The notes beneath the pieces were generated by a model, which saw nothing but the letters and a program-made list of their open reading frames with translations, was not told the DNA's origin and did no database searches. DNA of 21,075 bases from a virus, in the IMG/VR virus record IMGVR_UViG_3300017728_000141, positions 1 to 21,075 of that record. One strand, 5' to 3'. The position numbers were made by a program, and so were the translations under genes. Shown here in pieces: positions 14,801 to 21,075 of this stretch. How positions within the stretch are numbered: the first letter of the stretch is position 1; every line of letters starts with the position of its first letter.

Positions 14801-17800
14801 TCTGATGGAACCCTGCGCGCTTCTGATACCTTAGATTTCAGACCCAGAGTAGCCAGATTTACTTCAATAAACTCCTCACCATTTGACTATACTTCTCGTG
14901 ACTTTGGTGACAACGGCAATACTGTTGTTCTAGTAACAAAACCAAATGAGAGTATGGTTCTAGGTTATGATTTCTATGTTGGGAGAAGGGATCGTGTTGT
15001 ATTAAATTCCGATGGTGGATATTCTATCCTTGAGGGTACTCCAGCCAAGTTCCCAACACTACCTAGCATTACTGACAATGTGATGGAGCTCGCCCAGCTA
15101 AATTACCCACCATATCTTTATAATATCGAAGACGTTCAAGTCACTCTGGTTGATAATAGACGTTATACGATGAGAGATATCGGTAAGTTGGAAGACCGTA
15201 TCGAAAACTTAGAAGAAGTTACCTCACTTTCACTATTGGAGAGGGAGACTGAATCACTACAGGTCCTAGATGAGGATGGTAATGATAGATTCAAATCTGG
15301 TTTCTTTGCTGATGACTTCAATACCACAGATTTCATTGACAATGATTATGAAGATACAAACATTGATGTTGAACCTTCCAGTTCCCAACTAGTTACTAGA
15401 CAACTCTTCGCTACTATTCCACTAAGACCACAACTGTCTGCAAGACTTGACGAAAACGCAGTAGACTTCAATGATAACTTGCCGTTATCAGATGGTAATT
15501 TGAGAATGAATGGTGGTTTAGTTACATTGGGATTTAATGAAGTTCCTTGGATTAATCAACCTCTAGCATCCAAAACAGAGAATGTCAACCCATTCAATGT
15601 TATTCTATTTAATGGAGCTATTACACTAAATCCTGCTTCTGATGAGTTTGTTACTACTAGGCAAATACCTGGTAATACTAGAAATGTTAATGTATTTGGT
15701 GATGGTGACAGTTCTAGTTTTGATAGGACATTTGTTGCAAGTACAGATGATGCACAGTGGATGCGGGCTCGTAATGTTGGGTTCCATGCTCATGATGTTA
15801 AACCCTTCACAGAGTTTTATCCATTCTTAGATGGAACTTCTGGTGTGGATATTGTACCCAAACTAGTTGAAATATCAATGCTCCACAGTTCTTTCATTGT
15901 TGGTGAAAGAATAATTTCCCAAACGAGGAGAATCAGTTTTGCAGCTAGATTGGCTGCACCTAATCATAAGGAAGGTAATTTCCGCAATCCAACTAGAAGG
16001 TTTACCGCAAACCCATATAATAGAAACCAATTGTTACCTGGTGCATACTCCGCATCATCTACAGTTCTCAATATTGATCTCAACTCCTTAGCAGACATTG
16101 GGGATGAACGTTTCTTTGGTTTTGTTGAACCAGGACTCAGACTAGTTGGACAATCTAGTGGTGCTATTGCTGTAGTTAGCCGAGTTAGGTTAATTGCTGA
16201 TACATTCTCTGAACTATATGGTGCTTTCTGGTTTAGAGATCCATTCTCAACCCCAACACCTTCGTTTAGACTCGCTACTGGTGTTAGAACATTCCGTTTG
16301 ACATCTAGTAGAACTAACGCCCCCTCGGTACTTGGTCAAACAGCGGTATCTTTCGCAGATGCTAACTTCCAATCCAGTGGTTTGATTCAAAATAGACAAA
16401 CTGATACCACAATAACAACAGTTAGACCTCTACCTCCGGTACCGGCACCAATCATAATCCGACCACCTGCACCGATAACTGTCGTTAACGTTACCGAAAC
16501 AACAGTTATTAATATTACCGAAGTAGTACAACCGCCCGAGCCACCACGACGTTCCTTCTGGGATTTCTTCCCTAGGGATCCATTGGCACAAACATTCCGT
16601 GTTGACGAGACTGGTGCATTCTTGACCAGTGTTGACCTGTATATGGCTAAGAAGTCTAATACTGATAACTTAATTGTTCAGATTAGAACTACAGAGTTAG
16701 GTACTCCAACGGAAGTTATTCTTCAGGATTATGCAGAAGTTATCCTATCACCAGATGCGGTTAATGTATCATCTGATGCAACTGCCGTAACTAAAGTTAA
16801 TTTTGAATCACCAATTTTCCTAGAAGCTGGTGTGACTTACGCTCTTGTATTACTTGCTCCAACCACTGATGACTATGAAGCGTTTATCGCTGTTATGGGT
16901 GAGGAGAACCTCGCTGGTGATATCGATCCCAACTTGAATCTAAATCAAGGTGCTGACGCTCCACCAGTTAATCTTCCAGGAACTGCTATTATCTCCCAAC
17001 AGTATCTTGGTGGTTCACTATTCAAGTCACAGAATGGTAGTATCTGGACCCCAACTCAATTCGAGGACCTAAAGTTCAAACTAAACAAGGCAGAGTTCAC
17101 TGGAAATCCAGGCACACTATATCTCAGTAATCCAGGACTAAGGGATAGTTCAATACTACCATTTGATCCTATTGAGACATTACCTAGAAGACTCAAGGTA
17201 CCTGTAACCTCTAATACTTACCCCTTCAGTCAAGGTGATATTATTAGTTCTGTTGGATCTGGTGCCACTAATACCGCTTTGGTAACTGGTGACTTGGGTG
17301 CTGTGGGTGGTCCTATAACAACACTCGATCTTACTGATCCTGGTGTTGGTTTCATTGATGGATCATATACTGGAGTTGAAGTATATCCAATCACAAGTTC
17401 TGGATCGGGTGCTGAACTAGATGTTACTGTTTCTGGTAATGTTATTACAGCAGCGACAGTAACTACTGGTGGTTCTGGATATAGAATTGGAGATACCGTT
17501 GGTATTACAACCGCTGATGTTGGTGCTGCTGGTGGTGACTCCATACTAACTATTGACGCTATTGGTGACACAGACACACTATTCCTCACTAACGTACAGG
17601 GTGAGAAAATGGTTTTGACCGAGAGTATTAAAGTACTCGATACCGTTACTGAAACTCTAAGAAGTACTGGTGTGAACATAACAGAGGAATCTGAGGTTCT
17701 AGACCCAATGTATGATGGTAGTGTTTTTATCGCAAACATTCCTAGTCATGGTATGGAAGCAGATAATAATCTGTTATCTATTTCTAATATCGCACCAGAT

Positions 17801-19042
17801 ACAATTGGTAGTCCATTGACAGCAAGAGTTAACATCTCTTCTAATAGTCTACAGATTCAGGATTCTTCTTCATTCTCTACCTTTGAGGGTATTACTACCA
17901 GTATTGGTTATGCTCTAGTTGGTGGTGAAATTATAGAATACTCTAATAGTGAAGATGGTATTATTAGTATTACTGATAGAGGAGTAGATGGTACTCCTAT
18001 CGCTATCCATAGTCCCGGAACTAGAGTATTTAAGTATGAACTCAGTGGTGTATCACTAAGACGTATTAATACTGAACATCAGGTTCCTATTGATGCCCTT
18101 CTAGGTAATACCAGAGAAGTTAGTAATCTACCTATACAAATAGATAGAAGTCCTAGGATATCTGGTAATGATCAATTGAGTTTTAACCAAGAACAGACAG
18201 CAGGTGGTGCATTTGCTAGATCTTCCCAGAACTACCAATATAACAGAATTCTACCCAACCTGGGGGCATTCAGTTTCGGTGATTCTACTAAGATCAATTC
18301 CACAGTAAGAACTGTATCTGGAACAAGTGCCGGTGGTTCTGAGGTATCTTTCCTAGACGAGGGTAGTGTACCTGTCAACCTCAATGATTGGAATACTTTC
18401 CCAACTACTAGATTGATTGCCTCTCAACTCAATGAGGTGGCATATCTACAGGATCTACCAAGACAGAAGTCATTCACAATTGCTATGACACTATCTACCA
18501 GAGATCCTAATCTTAGTCCAGTAGTTGATCTCCAACAGGTTAGTTTAATTACCTCTAGGAGTTCTCTAAACAAACCAATTACTGATTATGCAGATGATCC
18601 AAGGGTTAACTTACTTGTAGGTGATCCACATTCGTCTATATACGTATCAAAGGTGGTTAACCTAGAGACACCAGCTACCTCACTAGAAGTTATCATTAGT
18701 GCATATCGTGATGAGTCAGCTGACTTCCGTGTACTATACCGGTTGTTTGGTCCGAGTTCTGGAAACTCCACAGAACCAACTTGGGAACTATTCCCTGGTT
18801 ACACTAACATGCTAGATACTACTGGTAATGGTGTTGGTGATAGAACTATTGATCCTTCGAAGAACAATGGTTTACCAAACGCAGAAGTTAGGGGCAGTAA
18901 CCTTGGTGAGGTATTGGAGTATGGTTATAAGGTAGATGACCTATCAGAGTTCTCCGGTTTCCAAATCAAAATTGTCTTTAGTGGAACTAACGAGGCGAGA
19001 CCACCATTCTTCACTGATCTTAGAGCAATTGCTTTGGCATAA
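11831..19042 (+). CDS. DUF4815-family giant tail/baseplate protein, probable fibre
   Basis: The protein has 2403 residues. The N-terminus matches the DUF4815 pattern: FDPSKDYYKVLFKPGFPVQA, RELTTLQSVLQNQ, FKEGSMVIPG (residues 15-66), then SSGKAYVRGYDI (about 350-362). Later parts are YSLDKGQREQFYDYSRI (about 929-945), a coiled coil at about 1113-1147 (IGKLEDRIENLEEVTSLSLL), HDVKPFTEFYPFLDG, an FRLATG..TFRLTSS stretch, a Pro-rich linker with an 8-residue tandem repeat (about 1535-1577), DPLAQTF (about 1582-1588), GxGY modules (about 1829-1910), an RGV-H-GT module (about 2015-2080) and a C-terminal beta-rich domain. DUF4815 proteins occur in phage tail regions; no biochemical role is known to me. 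It lies between gp8 and the neck genes, where T4 has genes 9-12, so a peripheral baseplate or fibre role is inferred. The coiled coil suggests a multimer, perhaps a trimer. The stop overlaps the next ATG (TAATG). Confidence 0.85.
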   Translation: MSQINLDTSPYFDDFDPSKDYYKVLFKPGFPVQARELTTLQSVLQNQVSSFGQHLFKEGSMVIPGSITYNPNYQSVVLNQQQGGVNVSFYTEELVGKVIEGKNSGVTAKVIDFLLPPAEGVTTPTIFVSYISSGSDETTSVFDDNEELISTSDIVYGNTTITTGTVFASTISNESTATGSAAQIRDGIYFIRGFFTQVRESVVILDAFDNTPSYRVGLQITEKVITAGQDNSLYDNAKGFNNFSAPGADRLKISTKLIKKPLDDYNDTNFVELLRIDTGETKKIAVNSDLNIIKDYLAQRTYEESGNYTLFGMGIKLAESLSDNLGNGGVYQFNQTTADGQVPTDDLAVVKVSSGKAYVRGYDINNPGTVNLDANKPRTTANVESTSFPFEMGSKFFINNVKGTPVIGLAVNDNIVQLYNGRLDSSGNSTGDLIGESRVYSYSLEDGPYTGDSTPWELYLYDTQIFTKLTLNVDATGKILTSYKVKGLSSNATGYVRSISNKDIVLTQVSGEFVRNEAISVNGRVENSFSVSSLESYRNNDVRCITQASSSLDPNIQFDFSADTLQYSSVPTGFTASDSVSITTGGVVKCPGRFFNAFRIGDIVGYQKSGSELITLNKVTAINAAETNMTVSAIASVTGVCDGTRPTSTTRSRIRLYSSRILNQENSHLYAALEERNVSSVDLASSNLKFVKQINNLSTDANGFLTVNESALDVTGATFEAFDQERYSIHYADGTTQTIRSNQVVITGSRAEFSNLLPSQTTNVTLNCTAIKSGIKSKTKVLVRSEKLEVNRASSGISTTAQGLERSEYYGMRIDDEEISINVSDVTNVVAVYESLDSGTATLDTLTFVNGLDLDIRVVVGENIKGSTSESIARVVSVPSPASIEIVYLTETTFEVGETITFIESKVEANLQAITQGNYSNITSRYSLDKGQREQFYDYSRIVRKRNAKAPNKRLLIIYDRFAVPINDKGDFYTANSYTEEDFGPSVPMLSDGTLRASDTLDFRPRVARFTSINSSPFDYTSRDFGDNGNTVVLVTKPNESMVLGYDFYVGRRDRVVLNSDGGYSILEGTPAKFPTLPSITDNVMELAQLNYPPYLYNIEDVQVTLVDNRRYTMRDIGKLEDRIENLEEVTSLSLLERETESLQVLDEDGNDRFKSGFFADDFNTTDFIDNDYEDTNIDVEPSSSQLVTRQLFATIPLRPQLSARLDENAVDFNDNLPLSDGNLRMNGGLVTLGFNEVPWINQPLASKTENVNPFNVILFNGAITLNPASDEFVTTRQIPGNTRNVNVFGDGDSSSFDRTFVASTDDAQWMRARNVGFHAHDVKPFTEFYPFLDGTSGVDIVPKLVEISMLHSSFIVGERIISQTRRISFAARLAAPNHKEGNFRNPTRRFTANPYNRNQLLPGAYSASSTVLNIDLNSLADIGDERFFGFVEPGLRLVGQSSGAIAVVSRVRLIADTFSELYGAFWFRDPFSTPTPSFRLATGVRTFRLTSSRTNAPSVLGQTAVSFADANFQSSGLIQNRQTDTTITTVRPLPPVPAPIIIRPPAPITVVNVTETTVINITEVVQPPEPPRRSFWDFFPRDPLAQTFRVDETGAFLTSVDLYMAKKSNTDNLIVQIRTTELGTPTEVILQDYAEVILSPDAVNVSSDATAVTKVNFESPIFLEAGVTYALVLLAPTTDDYEAFIAVMGEENLAGDIDPNLNLNQGADAPPVNLPGTAIISQQYLGGSLFKSQNGSIWTPTQFEDLKFKLNKAEFTGNPGTLYLSNPGLRDSSILPFDPIETLPRRLKVPVTSNTYPFSQGDIISSVGSGATNTALVTGDLGAVGGPITTLDLTDPGVGFIDGSYTGVEVYPITSSGSGAELDVTVSGNVITAATVTTGGSGYRIGDTVGITTADVGAAGGDSILTIDAIGDTDTLFLTNVQGEKMVLTESIKVLDTVTETLRSTGVNITEESEVLDPMYDGSVFIANIPSHGMEADNNLLSISNIAPDTIGSPLTARVNISSNSLQIQDSSSFSTFEGITTSIGYALVGGEIIEYSNSEDGIISITDRGVDGTPIAIHSPGTRVFKYELSGVSLRRINTEHQVPIDALLGNTREVSNLPIQIDRSPRISGNDQLSFNQEQTAGGAFARSSQNYQYNRILPNLGAFSFGDSTKINSTVRTVSGTSAGGSEVSFLDEGSVPVNLNDWNTFPTTRLIASQLNEVAYLQDLPRQKSFTIAMTLSTRDPNLSPVVDLQQVSLITSRSSLNKPITDYADDPRVNLLVGDPHSSIYVSKVVNLETPATSLEVIISAYRDESADFRVLYRLFGPSSGNSTEPTWELFPGYTNMLDTTGNGVGDRTIDPSKNNGLPNAEVRGSNLGEVLEYGYKVDDLSEFSGFQIKIVFSGTNEARPPFFTDLRAIALA
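16430..16560 (+). repeat. Pro-rich linker with 24-nt tandem duplication
   Basis: Codons 16431-16560 of the DUF4815 gene encode a hinge with RPLPPVPAP, IIIRPPAP and QPPEPPRR. Between these lie two adjacent 24-base units, 16481-16504 and 16505-16528, encoding VVNVTETT and VINITEVV. The units match at 16 of 24 bases, and all 8 differences are transitions. The alternating hydrophobic pattern suits a beta-prism or a short beta fibre. Confidence 0.7.
17310..17575 (+). repeat. GxGY module pair in the DUF4815 protein
   Basis: This encodes ITTLDLTDPGVGFIDGSYTG, then SGAELDVTVSGNVITAATV and TTGGSGYRIGDTVGITT. The same strand, GxG[YF], G-A-x-L, strand, GxGY arrangement occurs in gp8 and in the giant protein, making this the third gene with the module. 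Confidence 0.7.
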
Positions 19043-19266
19043 TGGGAAAGAAAAGAGTTCAGGGTTTTAGGGACTTGTATCGAAATGAATCTGGCGCTAT
19101 CGTTAATACCGATATCGCTGGATATCTATCGTATAAGAAAAAGAAAGACTCTGCCAAACTAAAGCAGAATCAAATTGAATCCCTAGGGGAACAGTTAGAA
19201 GACGCAAAGCAGGAAATTGAAGAACTAAAATCTCTAGTAAAACAGATGATTAATAAGAACTTATAA
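19042..19266 (+). CDS. Small coiled-coil protein, unknown function
   Basis: The protein has 74 residues, is rich in Lys and Glu, and begins MGKKRVQGFRDLYRNESGAI. Residues about 33-72 form a likely coiled coil: after LSYKKKKDSAKLKQNQIE, hydrophobic residues recur at heptad spacing (L, L, I, L, V, I). It has no cysteine and no membrane segment. The ATG overlaps the stop of the DUF4815 gene (TAATG), so translation is probably coupled; no Shine-Dalgarno sequence is seen. Its own stop lies inside a late promoter box. Small genes of this kind are common near the neck genes of T4-like cyanophages. A helper or an oligomerising virion part is possible, but I do not recognise a function. Confidence 0.75.
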   Translation: MGKKRVQGFRDLYRNESGAIVNTDIAGYLSYKKKKDSAKLKQNQIESLGEQLEDAKQEIEELKSLVKQMINKNL

Positions 19267-19269
19267 ATA
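19262..19269 (+). promoter_or_regulatory. T4-type late promoter overlapping a stop codon
   Basis: TATAAATA, an exact late consensus, includes the TAA stop (19264-19266) of the 74-codon gene and ends 24 bases before the ATG at 19294. It would drive a late transcript for the 177-codon gene, the 85-codon gene, gp13 and gp14. The short leader leaves no clear Shine-Dalgarno sequence. Confidence 0.75.
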
Positions 19270-19293
19270 TTAGAGTAATACTAGCTAATTACC

Positions 19294-19827
19294 ATGGCAA
19301 GTGCCTACGTATCAAATATAACTATTGATCAGGGTGCTGACTTTTCTGCTAATTTCAAACTAGATGATGCAGGAACAGCTGTTCCCATCAATCTAACTAG
19401 ATTTACCGCATACGGGCAACTTAGGAAACATCCTACTGCCCCTTTTGGTGTGCAGTTTGATATTAAGATCGCCAAACCAAAAACTGGTGAAATTATTATC
19501 GAGTTAAACTCAGCACAGACCTCAGCTTTAGATGAGGGTCGTTATGTATATGATGTATATCTCAAAAGCACCACGAACGGCAAAGTGTATCGTGTTGTGG
19601 AGGGAATGGCACTAGTTAACCCCGGTGTAACAGACATGCAAACTGGAATTATCCCACCTTCATACCCACCCGTCGCTATCGGACCAACTCCACCAACAGA
19701 TCCTATCGAAGGAAATCTCTGGTGGAACTCTGAAGATGGACGTATGTATATCTACTATATTGATGATGACTCAGCACAATGGGTCCAGACCAATCCAAGT
19801 AGTAAAGACACAGAGAGGACTAACTGA
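19294..19827 (+). CDS. Small structural protein with Ig-like/BppU-N-like domain and WWNSEDG tail
   Basis: The protein has 177 residues. Residues about 5-112 read ITIDQGADFSANFKLDDAG, then INLTRFTAYGQLRKHPTA, then LDEGRYVYDVYL and RVVEGMALVNPGVT. This is the pattern of small beta-sandwich domains at the N-terminus of phage upper-baseplate and fibre proteins: d-x-G, L-T-x-[FY]-T-A, L-x-x-G-R-Y-x-Y-D, V-x-x-G-x-x-x-V-x-P-x-V-T. After a Pro-rich link (PPSYPPVAIGPTPPTDP) comes GNLWWNSEDGRMYIYYIDDD and SAQWVQ, a short motif often seen in marine phage fibre proteins. It is the first gene after a late promoter; its stop overlaps the next ATG (TGATG). Virion decoration or fibre role inferred; the place in the particle is unknown. 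Confidence 0.75.
   Translation: MASAYVSNITIDQGADFSANFKLDDAGTAVPINLTRFTAYGQLRKHPTAPFGVQFDIKIAKPKTGEIIIELNSAQTSALDEGRYVYDVYLKSTTNGKVYRVVEGMALVNPGVTDMQTGIIPPSYPPVAIGPTPPTDPIEGNLWWNSEDGRMYIYYIDDDSAQWVQTNPSSKDTERTN
19814..19818 (+). promoter_or_regulatory. Shine-Dalgarno site for the 85-codon gene
   Basis: AGAGG (part of AGAGAGGA) lies 8 bases before the ATG at 19827, a good spacing. It is the only convincing ribosome binding site I find for a gene in this window and supports that start inside the TGATG overlap. Confidence 0.55.
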
Positions 19828-20084
19828 TGGCAAACTTACTCGATCAAATCGGTCAGAGAAATGTTGTTAGAGTAGTATCTCAGGGTGTTCCTGCAACACT
19901 ATCTGGACTTTCAGATACAGACTTTAGTGGTATTGGTACTGGAATGGTACCAGTATGGGACGGTGATGCATTCACCCCAATAGTAGGAGGCGCTAACCAG
20001 AGTGTTTCTAATATCATCTTAACGACAAACCCAGTCACACATGCAACTGCGTGGACTGATACTATTGATGGTGGATTCTTCTAA
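19827..20084 (+). CDS. Small conserved phage protein, possible fibre/neck accessory
   Basis: The protein has 85 residues. The central LSGLSDTDFSGIGTGMVPVW and DGDAFTPI resemble the widespread tail-fibre motif L-[ST]-D-x-[DT]...G...G-x-[VL]-x-V-[WY]-x-x-x-x-x-[FW]-x-P, which usually forms a small repeat in phage fibres. The N-terminus (MANLLDQIGQRNVVRVVSQG) is hydrophilic, with no signal peptide. Both ends overlap neighbours by one base (TGATG and TAATG), so it is probably made together with the 177-residue protein and gp13. I do not know a specific function; a structural role is inferred from motif and context. Confidence 0.75.
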   Translation: MANLLDQIGQRNVVRVVSQGVPATLSGLSDTDFSGIGTGMVPVWDGDAFTPIVGGANQSVSNIILTTNPVTHATAWTDTIDGGFF

Positions 20085-20974
20085 TGGCAAAACCACATAC
20101 ACGACAAGAACTAGTCAACTATGGATTGAGGCAGTTGGGTGCTCCAGTTCTAGAGATTAATATTGCAGATGAGCAAATTGATGATCTACTAGATGATACT
20201 ATCCAACACTTCCATGAAAGACACTACGATGGTGTTGTTAGAACTTATCTAAAGTACGAATTAACAAAAGAAGATATTAAACGTGGTGGTGACTTTGATC
20301 CTATGGTGAACCCAGGTATCACTACAGTAGGACCAGTAACATATCCAAACCCACCAAAACAAATAGAAAACAGGTACATAGAGAACTCCAACTGGATTCA
20401 CCTACCTGACTATGTTATTGGTGTTGAGAAGGTGTTTGTACCCCCTGAGGCAACTGGTGGCGGTGGTGTTGGTTATCCTAACCTAATTGGATCTGATGGT
20501 GGTCTTGCAGGAGGTTGTGGCGGTGGTGGCTTCGGTGGTTTAGCTGGTATGGGATACCTCAATGGTGGGGATATGATCTCATACTTTATGGCTAAGCAAT
20601 GGATGGCAACATTTGATTATATGTTCAACCCAGATGCTGCCATTCGCTTCAATAAGAGAATGGATCGTCTGTATCTTGATATTAACTGGCGCCGTCTATC
20701 TGCAGGTGATCTTATTGTTGTTGATTGCTACCGAGCACTTGACCCTGAACAATTTGTAGAAGTCTACAATGATAGTTGGGTTAAGAAGTGGTTTACTGCT
20801 CTATTGAAAAAGCAATGGGGACAGAACCTAATGAAGTTCAAGGGAACCAGACTTGCTGGTGGAATTGAGATGAATGGTAGAGAAATCTACGATGAAGGTG
20901 TTAAAGAACTAGAGCAGATTAAGAATGATATGTCAAGTTGGTATGAACTTCCACCATTGGATATGATTGGTTAA
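20084..20974 (+). CDS. gp13: Head completion/neck protein gp13 (T4 family)
   Basis: With gp14 it forms the neck that closes the DNA-filled head and lets the tail attach. The protein has 296 residues against about 309 in T4. Recognisable parts are the N-terminal TRQELVNYGLRQLGAPVLEI (residues 5-24), then the acidic helix IADEQIDDLLDDTIQHFHER (26-45), YLKYELT, LPDYVIGVEKVFVP (about 107-120), then FDYMFNPDAAIRFNKRMDRL (about 179-198), DINWRRLSAGDLIVVDCYRA (about 201-220) and VKKWFTALLKKQWGQNLMKF. A Gly-rich stretch (residues 125-162, 20 Gly of 38) interrupts the conserved part. The start overlaps the previous stop (TAATG); gp14 begins 6 bases after the stop codon. The gp13-gp14 order is that of T4. 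I am confident of the family. Confidence 0.92.
   Translation: MAKPHTRQELVNYGLRQLGAPVLEINIADEQIDDLLDDTIQHFHERHYDGVVRTYLKYELTKEDIKRGGDFDPMVNPGITTVGPVTYPNPPKQIENRYIENSNWIHLPDYVIGVEKVFVPPEATGGGGVGYPNLIGSDGGLAGGCGGGGFGGLAGMGYLNGGDMISYFMAKQWMATFDYMFNPDAAIRFNKRMDRLYLDINWRRLSAGDLIVVDCYRALDPEQFVEVYNDSWVKKWFTALLKKQWGQNLMKFKGTRLAGGIEMNGREIYDEGVKELEQIKNDMSSWYELPPLDMIG
20456..20569 (+). other. Gly-rich insertion in gp13
   Basis: Residues 125-162 hold 20 glycines of 38, including TGGGGVGYP and GGCGGGGFGGLAGMG. The DNA is a run of GGT/GGC codons. It lies between the conserved VEKVFVP strand and MISYFMAKQW, so it is probably a flexible loop on the neck surface. Confidence 0.7.
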
Positions 20975-20979
20975 GTAAA

Positions 20980-21075
20980 ATGGTTGTTAATCCCTTTTTC
21001 CTACACGGTTCCACCCAGGAACAAAACCTGATGCAGAATCTGGTCAATGAACAGATTCAAATGTATGGAATCGAT
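20980..21075 (+). CDS. gp14: Neck protein gp14, N-terminal 32 codons (cut by window end)
   Basis: The reading frame stays open to the last base: MVVNPFFLHGSTQEQNLMQN followed by LVNEQIQMYGID. T4 gp14 has a matching segment near its start (AESIQMRGVE) just before its YYVPR motif, and cyanophage gp14 proteins begin with a similar VNPFF...G...EQ pattern. It directly follows gp13, as in T4. gp14 forms the neck together with gp13. No Shine-Dalgarno sequence is seen in the 5-base gap or just before it. The rest of the gene lies beyond the window. Confidence 0.85.
   Translation, partial: MVVNPFFLHGSTQEQNLMQNLVNEQIQMYGID

Noticed and set aside
17230-17739. 169-codon open frame on the minus strand
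   Set aside because: It lies wholly inside the DUF4815 gene, is Ser/Val/Pro-rich as expected from the antisense of GGT/ACT-rich repeats, and has no recognisable domain.
1-21075. CRISPR array, tRNA, IS element, anti-defence or host metabolic gene
   Set aside because: I found no regularly spaced direct repeats, cloverleaf, transposase or enzyme-like frame; all coding space is taken by structural genes on one strand.

Overview
The window looks like part of the late structural region of a T4-like myovirus, most probably a marine cyanophage infecting Synechococcus or Prochlorococcus. The reasons are: every gene is on the plus strand and packed with 1-nt overlaps or very short gaps; a protein recognisable as T4 baseplate wedge protein gp8; neck protein gp13 followed directly by the start of neck protein gp14, as in T4; and two exact T4-type late promoter boxes (TATAAATA). 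The giant YHYH-containing and DUF4815-type proteins beside gp8 resemble those I know from cyanophage genomes. The DNA is AT-rich and full of GGT, ATT and GTT codons. I saw no tRNA, integrase, IS element, CRISPR array or host-type metabolic gene.

Layout. (1) 2-10231: the 3' part of one enormous gene, at least 3409 codons, whose start lies before the window. It is a mosaic of small repeated beta-rich modules with a YHYH domain near the visible N-terminal side. It sits where T4 carries gene 7. (2) 10232-10282: a short gap with a late promoter and a hairpin. (3) 10283-11827: gp8, enlarged by an inserted module also found in the giant protein. (4) 11831-19042: a 2403-residue DUF4815-family protein with a coiled coil, a Pro-rich linker and a DPLAQTF domain. 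It is probably a fibre or peripheral baseplate component in the place of T4 genes 9-12. (5) 19042-20084: three small genes (74, 177 and 85 codons) where T4 has wac; the second has its own late promoter. (6) 20084-20974: gp13. (7) 20980 to the end: the first 32 codons of gp14.

How they work together (inference from T4 synteny): gp8 builds the baseplate wedge, the giant and DUF4815 proteins probably form the wedge periphery and the host-contact apparatus, the small proteins decorate fibre or neck, and gp13 with gp14 close the filled head for tail attachment. The most interesting feature is modularity. The same short modules (GxGY, RGV-H-GT) recur inside the giant protein, gp8 and/or the DUF4815 protein, as if the three neighbouring genes exchange parts.
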